DNA of 15,972 nucleotides from DASUTW01 sp035513995 (GCA_035513995.1 DATKBL010000063.1:1-15972), one strand, 5' to 3'. Shown: positions 6,655-13,558, counted from the stretch's first letter. Numbers and translations are program-made. The notes: a model not told the origin generated them from the sequence alone.

Positions 6655-7280
6655 TGACGCCCATCCCGGACAATCCAGGTGGGCCCCCCCGCCGTATCAC
6701 TGGTATGAGGTCGACGGACGCGCACGATGGGCCGCTGACGCCGGCCGCCGAGCGCGATCTCGTGCGGCGGTTGATCTCCGGAGACGAGGAGGCGGTGAGG
6801 ATCCTGTACGGTCGGTTCGGGGGGCCGGTCTACGGCATGGGCCTGCGGCTCCTGGGGAGCCCCGAGGCGGCTCAGGAGCTCACCCAGGACACCTTCGTGG
6901 CGGCCTGGCGGAAGGCCGCGCAGTACGACCCGGCGCGCGGCCGCCTCTCCACGTGGCTCATGGTGATCGCCCACAACCTCGGCGTGGACCGGCTGCGCCG
7001 GGAGTCCCGCCGCCCCCTGGCGCTCGTCGAGGACGTCGAGCGGCTGGCCGGGGAGACCCCCGAGGCCGAGGGCCAGATCGTTGATCGCCTGGTCGCCGAG
7101 GAGATGCTCGCCGTCCTATCCTCTGCCGAGCGGAGGCTGCTGGGGCTCGCCTACTACCGCGGCTGGACCGCGAGGGAGATCTCGCTCCACGACTCGATCC
7201 CGCTGGGCACGGTGAAGACACGGCTCCGCTCGGCGCTGATCAAGCTCCGCCGGGCGCACGGATGGAAGCGCGAGCTCTGA
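6654..7280 (+). CDS. ECF-type RNA polymerase sigma factor (sigma-70 family)
   Basis: The 208-residue protein has sigma region 2 at about residues 45-115 (GDEEAVRILYGRF, then the QELTQDTFVAAWRKA stretch that binds core polymerase, then STWLMVIAHNLGVDRLRR for the -10) and region 4 at about 145-200 (LSSAERRLLGLAYYRGWTAREIS and the helix-turn-helix IPLGTVKTRLRSALIKLRR for the -35). No region 1 or 3 is present, as is typical of ECF factors. It would direct polymerase to a stress regulon. The start is chosen from stop-start overlap plus a strong Shine-Dalgarno sequence; the first 25 or so residues are non-conserved, so 6705 remains possible. It is translationally coupled to the anti-sigma factor at 7280. 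Confidence 0.92.
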   Translation: MTPIPDNPGGPPRRITGMRSTDAHDGPLTPAAERDLVRRLISGDEEAVRILYGRFGGPVYGMGLRLLGSPEAAQELTQDTFVAAWRKAAQYDPARGRLSTWLMVIAHNLGVDRLRRESRRPLALVEDVERLAGETPEAEGQIVDRLVAEEMLAVLSSAERRLLGLAYYRGWTAREISLHDSIPLGTVKTRLRSALIKLRRAHGWKREL

Positions 7281-8014
7281 TGGACTGCCCGCACGTACGC
7301 GAGATGCTTCCCGAGTACGCGCTCGGGACGCTCCGCGCCGGCGACGTCCCCTGGGTCCGCGATCACCTGACCGCGTGTGCCGGCTGTCGGAAGGAGGCGG
7401 CCGAGCTGATGGAGGGCGTCGAGGCCGCGGCGCTCCTCGCGGGCCCGGCGGAGCCTCCGCCGGAGCTCGAGGACCGGGTCGTGAGGGCCGTCGTGCGGGC
7501 CGCGGGACGTCGGTCCCAGCGCCGCCGCGCGCCGGTGGCCGGGCTGCTCGCCGCCGCACTCCTCCTGGCCCTCGGATGGGGGGCCGCGATGGCAGGACGC
7601 GCCGAGCGCATGGGTGACGAGGCCGAGACGGCGCGCCGGGCCGCGGCCGAGGCAGCTCGCGAGTTCGTGCTGTTCGTCGAGGACCTCTCCGGCGAGGGGG
7701 TACGCGAGGCGGCGCTCCGCTCCACGTCGTCCTCCGCCGCCGGCGGCCGTGCGATCGTCTTCGACAGCGACGTCCCCGGCGCGTCCGACTGGGCGCTGGT
7801 GATCGTGGGTGGGCTCCCCGAGGACGAAGGCCCCTACCGCGCGAAGCTCCGCGGTGAAGGGGGGAGCGTGCGGGTCGGGCGTCTCTGGCCCTCCGCCGAG
7901 GGGAGGCTCGCCGCCTACGCGCTGTTCGGGGCGATCCCCGGGGACCAGGAGGACGTCGTCGTGCTCGACGGGGACGGGGCCGTGGTGCTGAGGGGCCCGC
8001 TCGAGGCCCGCTGA
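7280..8014 (+). CDS. Membrane anti-sigma factor with N-terminal zinc-binding (ZAS) domain
   Basis: The 244-residue protein starts with a zinc-binding anti-sigma domain: C3 and the H29-x3-C33-x2-C36 motif. After a basic linker (RRSQRRR) there is one membrane helix at about residues 85-106. An extracytoplasmic part follows, with a short coiled-coil-like stretch (EAETARRAAAEAAREF) and a beta-rich region resembling the RskA/anti-sigma-K C-terminal domain. It should hold the cognate sigma factor at the membrane and release it on a signal. The HxxxCxxC type can be redox-responsive, but not always. The ATG at 7280 overlaps the sigma stop (TGATG); an in-frame ATG at 7262 is less likely. Confidence 0.88.
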   Translation: MDCPHVREMLPEYALGTLRAGDVPWVRDHLTACAGCRKEAAELMEGVEAAALLAGPAEPPPELEDRVVRAVVRAAGRRSQRRRAPVAGLLAAALLLALGWGAAMAGRAERMGDEAETARRAAAEAAREFVLFVEDLSGEGVREAALRSTSSSAAGGRAIVFDSDVPGASDWALVIVGGLPEDEGPYRAKLRGEGGSVRVGRLWPSAEGRLAAYALFGAIPGDQEDVVVLDGDGAVVLRGPLEAR

Positions 8015-8035
8015 GCCCCGGGTCCGCGACCGGGC

Positions 8036-8041
8036 TAAGAT
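8036..8041 (+). promoter_or_regulatory. -10 element (TAAGAT) for a leaderless operon
   Basis: TAAGAT lies 6 nt before the ATG at 8048 and there is no Shine-Dalgarno sequence. It is placed in the 33-base gap after the anti-sigma stop and should start the 8048-10622 operon. Confidence 0.6.
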
Positions 8042-8047
8042 GCGGCC

Positions 8048-9397
8048 ATGCCCGATGTGTCGGACCTCGTCGGGATCGGACTTGCGGGCGGCCAGGGCGT
8101 GCGCGCTCGCCCACTCACGCTGAAGGCCCCGGGCTACCTCCGCTCCAAGGCCGCGATGGCGTTCCTCGGCCGCCGCCTGATCCGCTGGGTGGTGATGATC
8201 CTGTCGGCCGAGGGCGTCCAGAGCTACTACATCGTGGCCCACGGCAAGGAGAACCGCTACCAGATCAAGGTGCTCCTGCGCTACGGGGGGGAGTTCGGCG
8301 TGGACGTCCGGTACTCGCCGGTCAAGTACGACGCCCTCTCGACCGGCAGCGCCGACTCGGCGCTGCGAATGATCGAGCACTGGGACATCGACCGTCCGAT
8401 GCTGGTGTTCCCCACCGACACGATCATCGATCTGGACTTGGAGCCGTTGTATCGACAGCACGTCGAGTCGGGCGCCGCCGTCACGATCGCCGCGATGACC
8501 CGCGCTCCGGACGAGGTGGCAGAGAAGTACGGGGTGATGCTGTGCGACCCGGAGCGCCGCGTGCTGGAGTTCGCCGAGAAGCCCACGCTGGCCGCGCTCC
8601 GTGACCACTTCCAGCTCCGCGACGAAGAGGAGTTCGATCGGCTGCCCCTCCTGACCAACGCGGGGTTCTACCTGCTCGATCCCGTCGCCATGCGCAAGGT
8701 GATGCAGGACCAGGACCTCTCGGCGATGCGGCGCGTCCGGCTCGACTTCGGAAAGGACCTCCTGCCGTGGCTCGCCGAGCGCGGCTATCCCGTGTACGCG
8801 CATCCCGTGCGAAGGATCGGCGACCTGGGGAGCGTTGAGGACTACGTCGAGACGGCGGTGGAGGTCTTGCGCGGGGGTTTCCAGTCGGTCCACCGCCTGA
8901 TGGGTCCGCCCCATGATCCCGAGGCCCGGGTGTGGATCGCCCCGTCGTCGCTCCACGCGCGCGACGAGTGGACCGGCAGGACGCTGGAGGAGAAGATCGC
9001 CGAAGGGATGGTCACGATCGGACCCTCGGTACGCATCGGGCGCGACTGCGAGATCGGGCCCGGGGTCGTCATCACCGACAGCAACCTCGATGACGACGTC
9101 GAGGTGCGCGGGGGCGCCTACATCTCCCGCTCGATGATCCGCGACGGCGCGATCATCGGTCCCGCGGCCAGGGTACGAAGCTCCGTGGTGGGGTCGATGA
9201 GCGAGATCCGCTCTCACGAGAGCACCCCTACCGTGATCGAGGACTACGTCGCCCTCGGCGACGAGGTGATCGTGCAGCCGGGCGTGAGGCTCTCGGGGGG
9301 CGTGAACGTCTACCCTCGGCTCAAGATCCCCACAGGCATCGTGACGCCGCCGGGCGCGACGCTCACGACGGCCGAGGACATCCTGGAGCTGCTGTGA
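8048..9397 (+). CDS. NDP-sugar pyrophosphorylase-like nucleotidyltransferase with left-handed beta-helix tail
   Basis: The 449-residue protein has a GlgC/RmlA-like catalytic domain (about residues 5-290). It includes the nucleotide loop L12-A-G-G-Q-G-V-R-A-R-P-L-T24, a YVVAHG-like strand (YYIVAHGKENRY), STGSADSALRMI, the metal-site strand FPTDTIID, EFAEKP and LTNAGFYLLD. From about residue 330 come hexapeptide repeats of a left-handed beta-helix (IGPSVRIG, IGPGVVI, YISRSMIRDGAIIGP, YVALGDEVIVQPG). Enzymes of this type make NDP-sugars for glycan or glycogen synthesis. The loop departs from the usual GGxGTRLxPLT, so the substrate (glucose-1-P, mannose-1-P or other) is uncertain. It leads the operon, and its stop overlaps the LLM start (GTGA). 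Confidence 0.82.
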   Translation: MPDVSDLVGIGLAGGQGVRARPLTLKAPGYLRSKAAMAFLGRRLIRWVVMILSAEGVQSYYIVAHGKENRYQIKVLLRYGGEFGVDVRYSPVKYDALSTGSADSALRMIEHWDIDRPMLVFPTDTIIDLDLEPLYRQHVESGAAVTIAAMTRAPDEVAEKYGVMLCDPERRVLEFAEKPTLAALRDHFQLRDEEEFDRLPLLTNAGFYLLDPVAMRKVMQDQDLSAMRRVRLDFGKDLLPWLAERGYPVYAHPVRRIGDLGSVEDYVETAVEVLRGGFQSVHRLMGPPHDPEARVWIAPSSLHARDEWTGRTLEEKIAEGMVTIGPSVRIGRDCEIGPGVVITDSNLDDDVEVRGGAYISRSMIRDGAIIGPAARVRSSVVGSMSEIRSHESTPTVIEDYVALGDEVIVQPGVRLSGGVNVYPRLKIPTGIVTPPGATLTTAEDILELL

Positions 9398-10401
9398 GGT
9401 TCGGCCTCGCCCTTCCGCACTACGACTTCTCTTTCACGGACGGGGCCCCCGTCACCTGGGAGCGCCTGGGGTCCTGGGGGCTCGCCGCCGAGGACCTCGG
9501 GTTCGATTCCGCGTGGATCTCCGATCACTTCTTCCTCTCGCTGGCGCGCTACGGGGGGCGCGATGAGCCCTACGGCACGCCCGAGGCGCTGACGGCCCTG
9601 GCTGCCCTCGCCACGATCACCAGCAGGGTGCGGCTGGGCACGCTGGTGCTGAGCGCCGGGTTCCGCCATCCGGCCCTCGTCGCCAAGTCAGCGACCGCGA
9701 TCGACCTCCTCTCGGGTGGCCGGCTCGACCTCGGGATCGGCGCGGGCTGGTACGAGGACGAGTATCGGGCGTTCGGCTACGAGTACGAGGATGTGGGCGG
9801 CCGGTTCGACGTCCTCGAGGAGGCCCTGATCGTGCTGGGGCACCTGCTCGGGAACGGGCCGGCGACCTGGCGGGGCGAGCGGTTCTCGCTCGAGGGCGCG
9901 TACAACCGGCCGCCGCCGGTGCAGCGCCCCCGGCCCCCGATCTGGGTGGGGGGGAAGGGAGGGCCGCGCCTCCAGCGGCTCGTGGCCCGGCACGCGGACG
10001 GGTGGAACACCGTGTGGGCGTGGTCGCCGGATTTCTACGCCGGGAAGGTGGAGGAGCTGCGGGAGACCTGCGAGAGAGAGGGGCGCGACCCGGACGCCGT
10101 CCGGCTCTCGGTCGGCCTCTATCTCGCGATCGGGCGCGACGAGCGCGAGGTGAGGACCGTGCTCGAGCGGTACGCCGAGCGCGTGCCGGGCGGCCTCCCG
10201 AGCGCCGGGAGTCTCGAGGAGTGGCGCGCCGACCGGCTGGCCGGGACCCCCGACGAGATCCTGGAGCGCCTCGGGGCCTTCGCCGAGCTCGGGGTCGAGG
10301 AGGTGATCGTGTCGCCGGCGGCCGTCCCGTTCGCGGTCCACGACGAGGACGCGCTCAACCTCTTCGCCGAGAGCGTCATCCCCGCCGGCCGCGGCCTGTG
10401 A
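9394..10401 (+). CDS. LLM-class (luciferase-like) F420-dependent oxidoreductase
   Basis: The 335-residue TIM-barrel protein has the luciferase-like signature order: an N-terminal strand (MRFGLALPHYDF), LAAEDLGFDSAWISDHFF, TSRVRLGTLVLS, RHPALVAKSATAIDLLSGGRLDLGIGAGWYEDEYRAFGY, and then RPRPPIWVGGKGGPRL near the phosphate site. In actinobacteria this class mostly uses coenzyme F420, though FMN cannot be excluded from sequence alone. The GTG at 9394 overlaps the upstream stop in GTGA, so translation is coupled. Its stop overlaps the HARE-HTH start in TGATG. Substrate unknown; the link to the sugar nucleotidyltransferase is only operonic. Confidence 0.9.
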   Translation: MRFGLALPHYDFSFTDGAPVTWERLGSWGLAAEDLGFDSAWISDHFFLSLARYGGRDEPYGTPEALTALAALATITSRVRLGTLVLSAGFRHPALVAKSATAIDLLSGGRLDLGIGAGWYEDEYRAFGYEYEDVGGRFDVLEEALIVLGHLLGNGPATWRGERFSLEGAYNRPPPVQRPRPPIWVGGKGGPRLQRLVARHADGWNTVWAWSPDFYAGKVEELRETCEREGRDPDAVRLSVGLYLAIGRDEREVRTVLERYAERVPGGLPSAGSLEEWRADRLAGTPDEILERLGAFAELGVEEVIVSPAAVPFAVHDEDALNLFAESVIPAGRGL

Positions 10402-10622
10402 TGGACGAGCTCGAGGCCGCGGTCCGGGTGCTCGAGGAGCAGGGGGAGCCGCTCCACTGGACGGTGATCCAGGACATCGCCCTCCAGCGCGGGTACCTCG
10501 ACCCCTTCACCCGGAAGGACATCCGGCGGCGCCTCATCGCGGCGCTCGCCGACGCCGCCAAGCGCCCGGACCATCCGATCCGCAAGGTGGAGAAGGGCGT
10601 CTACGCGCTGACCGAGCGCTGA
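10401..10622 (+). CDS. Stand-alone HARE-HTH (winged-helix) small protein
   Basis: The 73-residue protein consists of one small domain: an N-terminal helix (AAVRVLEEQGEPLHWTVIQDIAL), a Y-L-D-P turn, a long basic helix (KDIRRRLIAALADA) and a final wing with IRKVEKGVYALTE. This order matches the HARE-HTH domain (HB1, ASXL, restriction endonuclease), also seen in RNA polymerase delta and usually fused to other domains. It probably binds DNA or a protein partner. Its ATG overlaps the LLM stop by one base. Its last 22 bases overlap the convergent ATL gene on the other strand. The domain call is moderately sure; its role is unknown. Confidence 0.7.
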   Translation: MDELEAAVRVLEEQGEPLHWTVIQDIALQRGYLDPFTRKDIRRRLIAALADAAKRPDHPIRKVEKGVYALTER

Positions 10623-10882
10623 GGGCGCACGCGGCCGCCGCGCACATCCACGCCCTCGGATCGAAGCCGCCTCGCCTGCTCGGCCTCGTGGCCGGACACG
10701 AGGACCCCGTCGGCCCTGACCACCCGCCACCAGGGGAGACCCTCGGTCCCGGCGAGGACGTTCCCCACCGCCCGCGCGGCGCGCGGATGCCCGGCCTCCT
10801 CGGCGACCTCGCCGTAGGTCGCGACCTCGCCATGGGTCAGCCTCCGCAGGACGGCGACCACCGACTCCTCGAACGAGGGCAC
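10601..10882 (-). CDS. Alkyltransferase-like (ATL) DNA repair protein of the MGMT family
   Basis: The 93-residue protein aligns with the DNA-binding part of O6-alkylguanine alkyltransferases: the LTHGEVATYGEVAEEAG region, R34-A-A-R37-A-V-G-N, the active-site loop L49-P-W51-W-R-V-V, and an EQARRLRSEGV tail. The alkyl-acceptor Cys of the PCHRV motif is Trp (W51), as in ATL proteins, which bind alkylated guanine and hand it to nucleotide excision repair without transferring the group. The usual His after it is also Trp (PWWRV). The GTG at 10882 lies two bases after the glpX stop, so it is the third gene of gpsA-glpX-atl. The tail overlaps the HARE-HTH gene. Confidence 0.85.
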   Translation of the reverse strand: MPSFEESVVAVLRRLTHGEVATYGEVAEEAGHPRAARAVGNVLAGTEGLPWWRVVRADGVLVSGHEAEQARRLRSEGVDVRGGRVRPQRSVSA

Positions 10883-10884
10883 GC

Positions 10885-11871
10885 TCAGTCGTACTCGATC
10901 TCGGAGAAGCGCATCAGCTTCTCGAGCTGGTGCCGCGCCTCGACCAGCCGGATCGTCCCCGACTTCGAGCGCATGACCATCGAGAAGGTCACGGCCTCGC
11001 GCTGCCTGTAGCGGATCCCCTTGAGCAGGAAGCCGTCGGTGATGCCGGTCGCCGCGAAGAAGACCTCTTCGCCGGAGATGAGGTCCTCGGTGGTGAGGAC
11101 CCGGTCGAGGTCGTAGCCCGCGTCCACGAGGGCCCGGCGCTCGCCCTCGTCCCGCGGGTGGAGCCGTCCCTGGATCGTCCCGCCGAGGCACTTGAGGGCC
11201 GCCGCGGTGATCACTCCCTCGGGCGTGCCCCCGATCCCCATGAGGATGTCGGCGCCCCCGTCCTTCGACGCCGCCGCGATCGCGCCGGCGACGTCGCCGT
11301 CGGTGATGAAGCGGACGCGAGCGCCGGCCCCGCGGATCTCGGCGACGAGGTCCTCGTGGCGATCGCGGTCGAGCACGACGACGGTCACGTCGTCCACATC
11401 GATCCCCTTGGCTTCCGCGACCCGCGAGATGTTCTCGGCGGTCCCGGCCTCAAGGTCGATCGCGTCGGCAGCTTCTGGCCCGACGGCGATCTTGTCCATG
11501 TAGACGGCCGGGCCCGGGTCGAACATCGTGCCCCGCTCCGAGACCGCCACGACCGACAGCGCGTTCCCCATGCCCTTGGAGAGGAGGCGGGTCCCGTCGA
11601 TCGGGTCCACCGCGACGTCCACGGGCGGGCCGTCGCCGCTCCCCACCTTCTCGCCGTTGTAGAGCATCGGGGCCTCGTCCTTCTCGCCCTCCCCGATCAC
11701 GACGATGCCGTCCATCGAGACGGTGTCGAGCATCAGCCGCATCGCGTCCACGGCGGCCTGGTCGGACGACTCCTTCTGGCCCATGCCGGCCCACCGGCCG
11801 GCGGCCATGGCCGCGGCCTCGGTGGTCCGGACCAGCTCCATCGCCAGGTTCCGATCGGGCTTCTGCTTCAT
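10885..11871 (-). CDS. glpX: Fructose-1,6-bisphosphatase class II (GlpX)
   Basis: GlpX hydrolyses fructose-1,6-bisphosphate to fructose-6-phosphate in gluconeogenesis, using a divalent metal. The 328-residue protein has GEGEKDEAPMLYNGE, the Li-sensitive phosphatase motif DPIDGTRLLSKG, MDKIAVG, the GADILMGIGGTPEGVITAAALKCLGG segment and a GATGITDGFLLKGI-like end; this is the full family length. A good Shine-Dalgarno sequence (GGAGGAG) precedes the ATG, which overlaps the gpsA stop in ATGA. Together with GpsA it links glycerol-phosphate and triose metabolism; E. coli glpX likewise sits with glp genes. Confidence 0.95.
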   Translation of the reverse strand: MKQKPDRNLAMELVRTTEAAAMAAGRWAGMGQKESSDQAAVDAMRLMLDTVSMDGIVVIGEGEKDEAPMLYNGEKVGSGDGPPVDVAVDPIDGTRLLSKGMGNALSVVAVSERGTMFDPGPAVYMDKIAVGPEAADAIDLEAGTAENISRVAEAKGIDVDDVTVVVLDRDRHEDLVAEIRGAGARVRFITDGDVAGAIAAASKDGGADILMGIGGTPEGVITAAALKCLGGTIQGRLHPRDEGERRALVDAGYDLDRVLTTEDLISGEEVFFAATGITDGFLLKGIRYRQREAVTFSMVMRSKSGTIRLVEARHQLEKLMRFSEIEYD

Positions 11872-12860
11872 CGGAGCTCCTCCAGGACGCTCGTGGGGGG
11901 CGCCCCCTCGTGCAGGATGCGGTACACGGTCTCATGGACCGGGAGGTCGAGGTGCTGGCGACCGGCCAGCTCGTGCACCTCGCGGGCCGACCCCGCGCCC
12001 TCCACGGTCAAGCCGCGGGCCTCCATGTCGCGGAGCGTGTGCTCCGGCTCCGCCCCCATCCCGATCGCCTCCCCGTACATCCGGTTGCGTCCTCCGAGCA
12101 TCGTCACCAGCAGGTCGCCCACGCCCGCGAGCCCGTAGGCGCTGTCCCGTCGCCCGCCCATTGCCTCGCAGAGGTCGGCGATCTCGCCGAGGGCCCGGGT
12201 GAAGAGGGCCGCCCGGGGGTTCTTGTTCTCCTGCTGGAGGTGCCGGGACAGCCCCTCCAGGATCCCCGTGCCGATCGCCGCCACGTTCTTGGCCATCCCG
12301 CAGATCTCCACGCCCACGGAGTCGTCGGTCGTGTCCACCAGGAAGCGATCGGAGCGGAACACCTCCGCCGCCTCCTTGCATGCCCCCTCGTCCTCGCAGG
12401 CAAACGCCACGGCGGTGAGCAGCCCCTCGGCAATCTCGGCCGCGAGCGACGGCCCGCTCATCGCCACCACGGGCATCGGGGGGAGCTCCCGCGCGTAGAC
12501 AACGCTCGTCCGCTCGAGGGTCTCGGGCTCCAGCCCCTTGGCGATGGAGAGCGCCAGCCGGGCGCCCTCGACGACGGGGGCGACCAGGCGTCCCAGCGAG
12601 CCCGCCCCGGCCGAGTTGGCGCCGAGGACGGCGATCTCCGCGTGCTCACCGGCCTCCTGGAGACCGTCGGGGCCCAGGACCCGCAGCTCGTGCGGCAGGC
12701 GCTCGGGGAGGGCGGGGTGGCGTCGCTCGTCGATCAGGGCGCCCAGGACGGCCCCGTCGTGCTCGCTGCCCCAGAGCATCACGTCCTCGCCCTTGCGGGC
12801 GAGGTGGATCGCGAGCGCGGTCCCGGCCGCGCCGGCTCCGAAGACGGTCACCCGGGCCAC
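11868..12860 (-). CDS. gpsA: NAD(P)-dependent glycerol-3-phosphate dehydrogenase
   Basis: GpsA reduces dihydroxyacetone phosphate to sn-glycerol-3-phosphate for phospholipid synthesis. The 330-residue protein begins ARVTVFGAGAAGTALA with the Rossmann motif G8-x-G10-x2-G13. It contains LSIAKGLE, the MSGPSLAAEIAEG motif, the catalytic-Lys segment EICGMAKNVAAIGTGILEG, and YGLAGVGDLLVTMLGGRNR near the glycerol-phosphate site. I chose the GTG at 12860 because the domain begins there and a TATGCT -10 lies 6 nt upstream; an open frame running back to 13019 would overlap dsrE without homology. Its stop overlaps glpX (ATGA). Confidence 0.95.
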   Translation of the reverse strand: MARVTVFGAGAAGTALAIHLARKGEDVMLWGSEHDGAVLGALIDERRHPALPERLPHELRVLGPDGLQEAGEHAEIAVLGANSAGAGSLGRLVAPVVEGARLALSIAKGLEPETLERTSVVYARELPPMPVVAMSGPSLAAEIAEGLLTAVAFACEDEGACKEAAEVFRSDRFLVDTTDDSVGVEICGMAKNVAAIGTGILEGLSRHLQQENKNPRAALFTRALGEIADLCEAMGGRRDSAYGLAGVGDLLVTMLGGRNRMYGEAIGMGAEPEHTLRDMEARGLTVEGAGSAREVHELAGRQHLDLPVHETVYRILHEGAPPTSVLEELR

Positions 12861-12866
12861 GTACGG

Positions 12867-12872
12867 AGCATA
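12867..12872 (-). promoter_or_regulatory. -10 element (TATGCT) for leaderless gpsA
   Basis: On the minus strand TATGCT is followed by 6 nt and then GTG, so the transcript should begin at the start codon. It lies in the 35-base gap after the dsrE-like gene and could start a separate gpsA-glpX-atl transcript. Confidence 0.6.
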
Positions 12873-12895
12873 GCAGGGGCGTACCGAGGCCCTCC

Positions 12896-13255
12896 TCAGA
12901 AGCTGAAGCTGGCGGCACCGCCGGCGAGGAGCTCGACGACCTCCATCGAGGTCCCCACCCTCGCGCCTTCGATGAGGTTCTCCTCCCCGATGCCGCGAGG
13001 CTTCGTGCACGACTGGCACGCCCAGATCGCCCCGCCGTTCGCCACGTACTCGGCCATGACCTCCGGGAGCGGGGGGAGCCCCTCCTTGTGCACGCCGTCG
13101 GCCCCGCCCTTCGCGGCGAGGTGGACGGCCTCGACGGTGAGCAGGATCACCGCGTTCTGGCCGGCCACGGCGGCGTTGTTGCCGAGGACGAACGGCAGCG
13201 TCGCCCTCTCCGGGTCCTCTGCTCCTCGACTTGCGTGGATCACCAGCATGCCCAT
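12896..13255 (-). CDS. DsrE/TusD-like sulfur-relay protein
   Basis: The 119-residue single-domain protein has a DsrE-like alpha/beta pattern: an MLVIHASRG start, ERATLPFVLGNNAAVAGQNAVILLTVEAVHLA and later VEVVEL-type strands. A cysteine pair W-A-C80-Q-S-C83 sits in the position of the active cysteine of DsrE/TusD. Such proteins accept persulfide sulfur from a TusA protein. The gene follows a TusA-like gene by 10 nt, with a GAGGAGG site 5 nt before its ATG, so the two form a likely donor-acceptor pair. The physiological sulfur donor or final acceptor is not visible here; no dsr, hdr or tus genes flank it. Confidence 0.85.
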   Translation of the reverse strand: MGMLVIHASRGAEDPERATLPFVLGNNAAVAGQNAVILLTVEAVHLAAKGGADGVHKEGLPPLPEVMAEYVANGGAIWACQSCTKPRGIGEENLIEGARVGTSMEVVELLAGGAASFSF

Positions 13256-13265
13256 GCGGTCCTCC

Positions 13266-13511
13266 TCACGTCTTGCGGATCACGATCCGGTCGCGCTCCG
13301 GGCCGGCGTCCTCGGCCTCGATGTCCAGGTCGCGGAGACGACAGAAGGCCCGCAGGCTGCTCCGGCCGGTGTCGGTGGTCGTGCGAACCTCGACGGTGCC
13401 GCCGGCGGGCAGCTCGTCCACGAGCCGCCCGATCTCCTTCAAGGTGGGGCCGCCGCAGCCGACCTCGCCGGCGTCGTAGTAGCGATCGGCTCCCATGATC
13501 GATCCGGGCAT
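13266..13511 (-). CDS. TusA-like sulfur carrier protein with CGGP in place of CPxP
   Basis: The 81-residue protein has the TusA-family layout: DAGEVG, then C19-G-G-P22, then TLKEIGRLVDELPAGGTVEVRTT and a C-terminal strand (DRIVIRK). Classical TusA has CPxP with the first Cys carrying the persulfide; here the Cys is kept but the first Pro is replaced. A second cysteine (C57) lies in the central helix. It probably receives and passes on persulfide in partnership with the dsrE-like gene 10 nt downstream. The start at 13511 is chosen over an upstream ATG at 13529 because AAGGAGG sits 4 nt before it. Confidence 0.75.
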   Translation of the reverse strand: MPGSIMGADRYYDAGEVGCGGPTLKEIGRLVDELPAGGTVEVRTTTDTGRSSLRAFCRLRDLDIEAEDAGPERDRIVIRKT

Positions 13512-13515
13512 CGCG

Positions 13516-13522
13516 CCTCCTT
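13516..13522 (-). promoter_or_regulatory. Shine-Dalgarno site (AAGGAGG) deciding the tusA-like start
   Basis: AAGGAGG on the minus strand lies 4 nt before the ATG at 13511. This contrasts with the leaderless genes nearby and implies a real 5' leader, so the tusA-like promoter must lie further out, towards the debranching gene. The only weak candidate there is TCCTAT on the minus strand (13558-13563), overlapping the -10 of the other gene. Confidence 0.6.
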
Positions 13523-13558
13523 CCGTCTCCATTCTCGCCGACCCTGCGCGAGGAGGCA

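Noticed and set aside
6705..7280. Sigma factor start at 6705
   Set aside because: Possible, as conservation begins after it, but there is no good TANNNT or SD at the right distance, whereas 6654 has GGAGGAGG and a TGATG overlap.
8017..8034. Hairpin after the anti-sigma gene as an intrinsic terminator
   Set aside because: Only about five GC pairs (CCCGG/CCGGG) and no T-run follow; it is expected by chance at this GC content.
7154..9217. 687-codon open frame on the minus strand
   Set aside because: It is antisense to the anti-sigma and nucleotidyltransferase genes and has His/Arg-rich filler composition.
10601..10882. Active O6-methylguanine-DNA methyltransferase
   Set aside because: The acceptor Cys is replaced by Trp, so it cannot transfer the alkyl group in the usual way; ATL is the better call.
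12861..13019. Longer N-terminus for gpsA from an ATG at 13019
   Set aside because: The added 53 residues are Arg-rich, run through the dsrE-like gene, and precede the Rossmann motif that normally begins the protein.
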